Under the pieces are notes generated by a model. The model worked only from the letters and a program-made list of their open reading frames with translations. It did not search any database and was not told where the DNA came from. 11,535 bases of DNA, taken from contig JASLGJ010000566.1 of assembly GCA_030150085.1 (NCBI GenBank), forward strand, positions 1 through 11,535. The letters run 5' to 3'. Below, in pieces: positions 6,448 through 11,535 of this stretch. Position 1 is the first letter of the stretch. Every line of letters starts with the position of its first letter. The translations under genes were made by a program, and so were the position numbers. The DNA comes from Candidatus Elarobacter sp. Its GTDB lineage: Bacteria > Vulcanimicrobiota > Vulcanimicrobiia > Vulcanimicrobiales > Vulcanimicrobiaceae.

Positions 6448-7191
6448 GTGCTGCGCACCGCGGGCCTGGGGCTGCGCATCGGCGGCGTGCGCATCGTCGA
6501 GGACGTCTCGCTCGAGGTGCGCGCGGGCGAGTTCCTGGTGATCATCGGCCCCAACGGGGCCGGCAAGACCACCCTCTTCAACCTGCTCTCCGGGGTCGCG
6601 AGGCCGACCGCGGGCAGCATCACCTTCGCCGGGCGCGACGTCACCCACGCGCCGCCGTACGCCCGCGCCCGCCTGGGGATGGGGCGCACGTTCCAAACCT
6701 CGACCGTCTTCGGCGGCTTGACGGTGCTCGAGAACGCGCGGCTCGCCGCGCAGGCGCACCTGGGCGGTTCGAACGCGCTCTGGCGGCTCGCGGAGCGCGA
6801 GCGCGCGCCGCTCGAGCGCGCGCGCGCCGCGCTGGCCTCGGTCGGACTGGAGCAGCGCGCGGGGGCGAAGGCGGCCTCGCTCTCGCACGGCGAGAAGCGC
6901 AAGCTCGACCTCGCGATCCTGCTCTGCGGCGAGTCCGCGCTGGTGCTGCTCGACGAGCCGACGGCCGGGATGGCGGTCGAGGACGTGCCCGAGATGATGG
7001 CCCTGATCCGCGCGATCCACCGCGAGCGCAACAAGACCGTGCTGATGGTCGAGCACCGGATGGACCTGATCATGGGCCTGGCCGACCGGATGGCGGTGAT
7101 GCACCACGGCGCGCTGCTGGCGCTCGACACGCCCGAGCGCATCGTCGCCAACGAGACCGTCCAGTCGGCGTACTTGGGAGACCCGCTGTAA
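6448..7191 (+). CDS. livG: LivG-like ATP-binding subunit of a branched-chain amino acid/amide ABC importer
   Basis: 247 residues, one ABC ATPase domain. Visible motifs are Walker A GPNGAGKTT (34-42), Q-loop Gln83 (TFQTS), the signature LSHGEKR (145-151; His in the third position is usual for LivG), Walker B ALVLLDEP (164-171) with catalytic Glu170, and the switch His203 (VEH). It powers uptake together with the LivF-like ATPase on the cytoplasmic face. The GTG start comes 8 bases after the solute-binding protein stop, with no clear Shine-Dalgarno site, pointing to coupling. The stop and the next start share one base (TAATG). All catalytic residues are intact. Confidence 0.93.
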   Translation: MLRTAGLGLRIGGVRIVEDVSLEVRAGEFLVIIGPNGAGKTTLFNLLSGVARPTAGSITFAGRDVTHAPPYARARLGMGRTFQTSTVFGGLTVLENARLAAQAHLGGSNALWRLAERERAPLERARAALASVGLEQRAGAKAASLSHGEKRKLDLAILLCGESALVLLDEPTAGMAVEDVPEMMALIRAIHRERNKTVLMVEHRMDLIMGLADRMAVMHHGALLALDTPERIVANETVQSAYLGDPL

Positions 7192-7952
7192 TGCCGGACG
7201 CGTCGGGCCCGGCGCAGTCACCGCTCTCCACGCCGCCCGCGGCGCTGCTCGAGCTGCGCGGCGTCGACGTGCGCATCGGCGAGTCGCACATCCTGCACGA
7301 CGTCTCGTTCGCCGTCCGCCGAGGCGGGATCACCGGCCTGCTCGGCCGCAACGGGGTCGGCAAGACGACGACCTTGCGCGGCATCCTGGGCCTGGCGCCG
7401 CGCACCGGCAGCGTCACGCTGGCGGGCGAGGAGCTCACCGCGCTGCCGGTCCACCAGGTGGTGCTGCGCGGCATCGGCTACGTGCCCGAGGACCGCGACG
7501 TGTTCGCCGGGCTCACCGTGGCCGAGAACCTGCGCCTGGCCGAGCGCGCCGGCTCGGAGCTGCGCTACGACCTGGTGTACGAGCTCTTCCCCGAGCTCGA
7601 GCAGCGCGCCGCGCAGCGGGCCGGCACGCTCTCGGGCGGCCAGCAGCAGATGGTCTCGCTCGCGCGCGCGCTCCTCAACGCCGGCAACCGCATCCTGCTG
7701 ATCGACGAGCCGACCAAGGGCCTCGCGCCGCTGGTGGTCCGGCAGGTGATCGGCGCGCTGCGGCGGGCCGCCGAGGTGACCACGATCCTGCTCGTCGAGC
7801 AGAACCTCAGCGTGGCGCACGCGCTGGTGCGCGACGTGGTCGTGCTCGACCAGGGCCGCGTCGCGTTCAGCGGCGACGTCGACGCGCTGATGAGCGACCC
7901 GGCCTTGGCGCGCCGGCACCTGGGCCTCGCGCTCGCCGCCGGAGGACACTGA
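7191..7952 (+). CDS. livF: LivF-like ATP-binding subunit of a branched-chain amino acid/amide ABC importer
   Basis: 253 residues, the second ABC ATPase of the heterodimeric engine. Motifs are Walker A GRNGVGKTT (52-60), signature LSGGQQQ (147-153) and Walker B ILLIDEP (168-174) with Glu173. The usual switch His is replaced by Gln204 (LVEQN) and the Q-loop reads YVPEDR (98-102 region); both are normal for LivF. The N-terminus carries about 18 extra Pro/Ala/Ser-rich residues before the first strand (LLELRGVDV), so the true start could be slightly later, but the TAATG coupling with livG supports ATG 7191. It lies between livG and the permease genes, in the order binding protein, G, F, H, M. Confidence 0.93.
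   Translation: MPDASGPAQSPLSTPPAALLELRGVDVRIGESHILHDVSFAVRRGGITGLLGRNGVGKTTTLRGILGLAPRTGSVTLAGEELTALPVHQVVLRGIGYVPEDRDVFAGLTVAENLRLAERAGSELRYDLVYELFPELEQRAAQRAGTLSGGQQQMVSLARALLNAGNRILLIDEPTKGLAPLVVRQVIGALRRAAEVTTILLVEQNLSVAHALVRDVVVLDQGRVAFSGDVDALMSDPALARRHLGLALAAGGH
7941..7945 (+). promoter_or_regulatory. Ribosome-binding site pointing to a CTG start for livH
   Basis: GGAGG lies within the last codons of livF, exactly 8 bases before CTG at 7954-7956. No ATG, GTG or TTG exists in the livH frame near it. The next standard start, ATG 8047, is about 100 bases away and has no comparable site. Confidence 0.7.
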
Positions 7953-7953
7953 C

Positions 7954-8835
7954 CTGAGCACGATCGCGCTGCTGCTCGTCACCGGCCTGGGGCTGGGCGC
8001 GCTCTACTTCCTGATCGCGGCCGGGCTGTCGCTGATCTGGGGCCTGATGCGGGTGCTGAACTTCGCCCACGGCGCGTTCTTCACGGTCGCGTCGTACGCC
8101 GGCTGGTCGGCCGCGCAGGCCCTGCCCGGACTCTCGCCGACGCTGCGCTGGATCGTCTCGCTGGCGGTCGGGATCGTCGCCGGCGGGGTCTTCGCGACCG
8201 CGACCGAGGTGGTGCTGATCCGCCCGCTCTACGTGCGCCACGTCGGCCAGGTGCTGGTCACCGTCGGGCTGGCGCTGGCCGCCGTCGCGCTCGTGCAAGG
8301 CGGCTACGGCAACGATCCCAAGCAGCTGGAACTGCCCGCCTGGCTGACCGGCACGACGGCCTTCGCGGGCGCGAACGTGCCCAACTCGCGCTTCGCCGCG
8401 ATCGCCGCGGCGGCGCTGGTGCTGGCGGTGCTGCTGTACTTCCTGCGCCGCACCCGCTACGGCTTGATCGTGCGGGCCGGGGTCGAGAACCGCGCGATGG
8501 TGCAGGCGCTCGGGATCGACGTGCAGCGCGCGTTCACCCTGGTCTTCGCGCTGGGCGGGATGGCGGCCGGGCTCGCGGGCGTGCTGGCCGGCGCGTACTA
8601 CGGAACGATCGACCCGGTGCGCGGCTCGTCGATGCTGATCTTCGCCTTCATCGTCGTGGTGATCGGCGGGCTGGGCTCGGTGACCGGCTCGGCGGCGGCC
8701 GCGGTCATCGTGGGCCTGCTGCAGCAGTTCCTCAACTTCTACGGCGCGCCCGGGGTCGGCGATTTCGCCGTCGTGCTGCTGCTCGCGGTCGTGCTGCTGG
8801 TGCGGCCCGGCGGCCTGTCGGGAGCGCAGACGTGA
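7954..8835 (+). CDS. livH: LivH-like permease subunit, probable CTG start
   Basis: 293 residues if translation begins at CTG 7954, matching the usual length of LivH (about 290-300). The first standard start in frame is ATG 8047, which would drop the first membrane segment. The 31 residues upstream (GLGLGALYFLIAAGLSLIWGL) join directly to LNFAHG (35-40) and are typical of LivH N-termini. The ATPase-contact loop TRYGLIVRAGVENRAMVQAL lies from about 167, and the family-typical end LVRPGGLSG at 282-290. About eight membrane segments are apparent. It forms the transmembrane channel with LivM. Its GGAGG site sits in the end of livF, one base separates the livF stop from the CTG, and its own stop overlaps the livM start (GTGA). 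Confidence 0.88.
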   Translation: MSTIALLLVTGLGLGALYFLIAAGLSLIWGLMRVLNFAHGAFFTVASYAGWSAAQALPGLSPTLRWIVSLAVGIVAGGVFATATEVVLIRPLYVRHVGQVLVTVGLALAAVALVQGGYGNDPKQLELPAWLTGTTAFAGANVPNSRFAAIAAAALVLAVLLYFLRRTRYGLIVRAGVENRAMVQALGIDVQRAFTLVFALGGMAAGLAGVLAGAYYGTIDPVRGSSMLIFAFIVVVIGGLGSVTGSAAAAVIVGLLQQFLNFYGAPGVGDFAVVLLLAVVLLVRPGGLSGAQT

Positions 8836-9857
8836 GCGCGCGCGCGCGCACCCGCCTGGGGCTGCTCGTCCTCGCGCTCGGCGCGCTGGTCGCGCTGCCG
8901 TGGATCGGGCTGCCGGTGCCGCTGCTGTTCGAGCAGCCGCTCGGGGCGCCGGGGACGCTGAACCTGCTGGCGCTGTGCTTCGTGTTCGGTGCGCTGGCGC
9001 TGACCTACGACCTGGTGTTCGGCTACGTCGGCCTGCTCTCGTTCGGGCACGCGCTGTACTTCGCGACCGGGGTGTACGTCACGGCGATCGCGCTGGCGAA
9101 GTGGCACTGGGCGCTGCCGCAGGCGCTCGCGCTCACCGCGTTCGTCTCGCTCGTGCTGCCCACGGTGCTGGGCGCGATCTGCCTGCGCACCCGCGACATC
9201 CCGTTCGCGATGGTCACGCTCGCCTTCGCCGAGGCCGGCTCGATCCTGGTGATGCAGAACCCGTTCGGCCTGACCGGCGGCGAGGAAGGGCTCGCGCTGG
9301 GCGCGGGGGTCCTGCCGGCCCCGCTGGTCGGCGTCGCGAACACCCACAACCTGTACTGGATCGCGCTGGGCGCGCTGGCCGTCACCTACGCGCTCGCGTG
9401 GTGGGCGGTCAACTCGCCGCCCGGGCGGGTCTGGCAGGCGATCCGCGAGAACGAGCGGCGCGTCGCGGTGCTCGGGCTCGACCCGTACCCGTACAAGCTC
9501 GGCGCGTTCGTGCTCTCGGCGTTCCTGGCCTCGAGCGCGGGCGTCGTCTACCTGCTGCTGCAGGGCGGCGCGAACCCGCAGGTCACCGCGTCCGGGTTCA
9601 CCCTGGCGCTGCTGGTGATGGTGGTGCTGGGCGGGGTCGGGACGCTGTGGGGCGCGGTGCTCGGCGGGATCGTCTACGAGTACCTCGACTTCCGGCTGGT
9701 CGCGCTCGCGAACCAGCCCGACCTGCAAGCGCTGCCCGCGCTCGTGCGCGTCCCGCTCTCCGAGCCGCTGTTCGTGCTGGGCGTGCTGTTCATCGTGCTG
9801 GTGCTGTTCGTCCCCGGCGGGTTGGGCGGGCTGCTCCGCCGCCGCGGCACAGCATGA
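8832..9857 (+). CDS. livM: LivM-like permease subunit of the ABC importer
   Basis: 341 residues, the usual length. The N-terminal membrane segment (about 9-27) is followed by the LivM signature around GYVGLLSFGHALYFATGVY (64-82), CLRTRDIPFAMVTLAF (117-132), the ATPase-contact motif GRVWQAIRENE with AVLGLDPYPYK (198-222), and FVPGGLGGLL (326-335) at the C-terminus. About nine to ten membrane segments can be traced. It completes the importer with LivH. The GTG start overlaps the livH stop by 4 bases, and its stop overlaps the hydrolase start by 4 bases (ATGA), so all these products are translationally linked. Confidence 0.93.
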   Translation: MSARARTRLGLLVLALGALVALPWIGLPVPLLFEQPLGAPGTLNLLALCFVFGALALTYDLVFGYVGLLSFGHALYFATGVYVTAIALAKWHWALPQALALTAFVSLVLPTVLGAICLRTRDIPFAMVTLAFAEAGSILVMQNPFGLTGGEEGLALGAGVLPAPLVGVANTHNLYWIALGALAVTYALAWWAVNSPPGRVWQAIRENERRVAVLGLDPYPYKLGAFVLSAFLASSAGVVYLLLQGGANPQVTASGFTLALLVMVVLGGVGTLWGAVLGGIVYEYLDFRLVALANQPDLQALPALVRVPLSEPLFVLGVLFIVLVLFVPGGLGGLLRRRGTA

Positions 9858-11080
9858 CGGGACTGCCGCGCGCCGGCTCGCCCGCCGACGTGGGCTTCGT
9901 CCCCGAGCGGCTGCGGCGCTTGACCGACGTGCTCGCGGCGGACGTCGACCAGGGCGCGATTCCCGGCGCGGTGATCGCCGTCGCGCGCGACGGCAAGCTG
10001 GCCGCGCACGCCGCGCTCGGCTACCGCGACCGCGCGGCCGGGATTCCGATGCCGCTCGACGCCGTCTTCCGCGGCGCGTCGGTGACCAAGCCGCTGGTCG
10101 TCGCCGCCGCGCTGACGCTCGTCGACGAAGGCGCGCTGCAGCTCGCCGCGCCGGTCTCGCGCTACCTGCCCGCCCTGGCGAACCTGACGGTCGGGGTCGA
10201 GAGCGCCGCCGCGGACGGCACGCGCGCGCTGGAGCGCGTGCCGGCCGAGCGCGAGATCACGGTGCAGGATTTGATGCGCCACACCGCCGGTTTCACCTAC
10301 GGCGCGTTCGGCGACTCGCTCGTGCAGCGCGCGTACCGCGCCGCGAACGTGATGGACTCGCAGCAGACCAACGCCGAGCTGGTCGCGAAGCTGGCCGCGC
10401 TGCCGCTGGCGTACCAGCCCGGCTCGACGTTCGAGTACGGCATGTCGATCGACGTCCTGGGCGCGGTGGTCGAAGTCGCGGCGGGAATGCCGCTCGACCG
10501 TGCTCTGGCGGCGCGCATCACCGGCCCGCTGGAAATGCCGGACACCGCGTTCGCGCTCGCCGACCCGACCCGTCTGGCGCACCCGCAGGCCGATCCCGCG
10601 ACCGGCGAGCGCCCCGACCTGCGCGGCCTGTTCGATCCCGAGCGCCCGCCGCGCTGGTTCTCGGGCGGCGGCGGCATCCTGACCACCGCCGCCGACTACG
10701 CCCGCTTCGCGCAGATGCTGCTCGCCGGCGGCGTGCTCGACGGGGTGCGCGTGCTGGGGCGCAAGACCGTCGAGCTGATGACGAGCGACCACCTTCCGCC
10801 GGGGGTCGCGTTCGGGCCGTTCACCCCGGAGCTCGGCGTCACCGCACCGTTCCCGTGGTTCGGCCAAGGCTTCGGCTTAGGCGTGTCGGTGCGGATCGAC
10901 GCCGGCCGGAGTCCCAACCCGGGCTCGGTCGGCGACTTCTCGTGGTCGGGCATCTCGGGCACGTTCTTCTGGGCCGACCCGCGCGAACGGCTTCTCGCCG
11001 TGCTGATGCTGCAAGCGCCCGCCGTGCGCGTCTACTACCGCTCGCTGATGCGGGCCCTGGTGTATCAGGCCCTGGCCTGA
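9854..11080 (+). CDS. Serine hydrolase of the beta-lactamase/S12 (class C-like) family
   Basis: 408 residues. The SxxK motif is at Ser76-Val-Thr-Lys79 (RGASVTK), the second-motif Tyr probably Tyr195 (FEYGMS), and a third-strand motif near WSGISGTFFWADP (364-376). MRHTAGFTYG (141-150) and GGGGILTTAADYARF (271-285) are also typical. The family includes class C beta-lactamases, DD-carboxypeptidases, D-aminopeptidases and esterases, so the reaction is not fixed. No signal peptide is visible: the N-terminus is polar and enters the fold within 20 residues, so it is probably cytoplasmic, unlike true beta-lactamases. ATG 9854 overlaps the livM stop by 4 bases, placing it last in the transporter operon. 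Together with the nearby M55 gene this favours a peptide, amide or ester hydrolase acting on the imported compound. Its 3' end overlaps the converging minus-strand gene by 16 bases. Confidence 0.88.
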   Translation: MTGLPRAGSPADVGFVPERLRRLTDVLAADVDQGAIPGAVIAVARDGKLAAHAALGYRDRAAGIPMPLDAVFRGASVTKPLVVAAALTLVDEGALQLAAPVSRYLPALANLTVGVESAAADGTRALERVPAEREITVQDLMRHTAGFTYGAFGDSLVQRAYRAANVMDSQQTNAELVAKLAALPLAYQPGSTFEYGMSIDVLGAVVEVAAGMPLDRALAARITGPLEMPDTAFALADPTRLAHPQADPATGERPDLRGLFDPERPPRWFSGGGGILTTAADYARFAQMLLAGGVLDGVRVLGRKTVELMTSDHLPPGVAFGPFTPELGVTAPFPWFGQGFGLGVSVRIDAGRSPNPGSVGDFSWSGISGTFFWADPRERLLAVLMLQAPAVRVYYRSLMRALVYQALA

Positions 11081-11535
11081 CCGCGCGCTTTGGAGCGCAC
11101 CGCCAGCACGGTGCGGGCGTGGCTGCCGCGCCCGACCCGTTTGGTGACCTGGAAGTCGAACGTCAGCGCGGAGACCAGGAACAGCCCGCGCCCCGACTCG
11201 GCCAGCAGGTCGGCCGGGAGCTTGGGGTTGTGCTGGAAGCCCGGGCCGTCGTCGATCACGTGCAGCACCGGCGCGCTCGCGCTCCAGTCGAGGATCACCT
11301 TGACCGCGCCGTCGGCGTGGCGGACCACGTTGCCGACCAGCTCGCCGAAGACCAGCTCGGCGGTCAGCGCGTCGCCGTCCGAGCCGGCTCGCGCGACGAT
11401 CTCGGCGGCGAACTCGTGGCGCGCGCGGTGCGCCGCGACCGCGTCGCGCGCGTCGAACGTCCAGCTCCGCACGAGCCCCGGCGCGACCGCGCTCGTATCG
11501 GCGACCGGCTCGTCGGCCACCCGCACCGCGAGCAG
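11065..11535 (-). CDS. RsbW-like HATPase domain, probably the C-terminus of a SpoIIE-type phosphatase fusion (partial)
   Basis: The frame is open to the window edge. The visible part carries a GHKL ATPase of the anti-sigma-factor kinase type: N-box ELVFGELVGNVVRHA, G1 DDGPGF, G2 SGRGLFLV. RsbW/SpoIIAB-like domains phosphorylate anti-sigma-factor antagonists in partner-switching stress control. GTG at 11526 could start a 153-residue stand-alone protein, but no Shine-Dalgarno site precedes it. The codons continuing to the edge read LLAVRVADEP, which resembles the last strand of SpoIIE/PP2C domains (commonly DDxxLLAVRV). I therefore think the gene continues beyond the window as a SpoIIE-HATPase fusion. 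It overlaps the hydrolase gene tail-to-tail by 16 bases and is probably unrelated to the transporter. Confidence 0.85.
   Translation of the reverse strand: MLAVRVADEPVADTSAVAPGLVRSWTFDARDAVAAHRARHEFAAEIVARAGSDGDALTAELVFGELVGNVVRHADGAVKVILDWSASAPVLHVIDDGPGFQHNPKLPADLLAESGRGLFLVSALTFDFQVTKRVGRGSHARTVLAVRSKARGQARA

Noticed and set aside
8047..8049. ATG 8047 as the livH start
   Set aside because: It lies inside the conserved N-terminal region just before LNFAHG, would remove the first membrane helix, and lacks a ribosome-binding site.
9674..10867. Long minus-strand open frame (397 codons) opposite livM and the hydrolase
   Set aside because: Same low-complexity Arg/Gln/His composition and no recognisable domain; the plus strand carries conserved motifs throughout.

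Overview
This is a very G+C-rich bacterial window (about 70 % or more by eye) with tightly packed genes and many one- to four-base gene overlaps. It shows no mobile element, CRISPR array, tRNA or rRNA. The solute-binding protein has a Sec-type signal without a lipobox, which suits a diderm. The set of class III cyclase, SprT-like protease, M55 peptidase, branched-chain amino acid (LIV/HAAT) transporter and SpoIIE/RsbW-type ATPase would fit a little-studied high-GC lineage such as Eremiobacterota (WPS-2) or another soil phylum. That assignment is only an impression from gene style and cannot be proved from the sequence.

Layout. (1) Positions 1-56 hold the last codons of an unidentified plus-strand gene, followed by a perfect 9-bp hairpin. 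(2) Positions 161-2929 hold a CHASE2-type membrane adenylate cyclase and, 9 bases later, a TauE/SafE membrane transporter, probably one transcript. (3) A SprT-like zinc metalloprotease lies on the minus strand (2967-3485). It converges on the transporter and diverges from the next unit with almost no intergenic space. (4) Positions 3524-5070 hold a membrane-anchored TPR protein overlapping an M55 (DppA-like) D-aminopeptidase by 4 bases, closed by a strong intrinsic terminator. (5) A leader with a long inverted repeat (5152-5211) precedes a six-gene operon (5234-11080): solute-binding protein, LivG-like and LivF-like ATPases, LivH-like and LivM-like permeases, and a serine hydrolase of the beta-lactamase/S12 type. 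(6) The minus strand from 11535 to 11065 encodes an RsbW-like ATPase domain that is open at the window edge and is probably the C-terminal part of a SpoIIE phosphatase fusion.

How the genes may work together. The M55 peptidase family acts on D-amino-acid peptides, and the S12 fold includes D-aminopeptidases and DD-peptidases. The S12 gene is translationally coupled to a complete amino-acid/amide importer and its product has no visible signal peptide. The simplest reading is an import-and-cleave module, possibly for peptidoglycan-derived D-peptides, with the M55 enzyme next door. This is inference; the transporter substrate cannot be read from the sequence.

The most unusual single observation is livH. 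Its conserved first membrane segment is encoded upstream of every ATG, GTG or TTG, and a GGAGG ribosome-binding site sits 8 bases before an in-frame CTG, so a CTG start is the best explanation.
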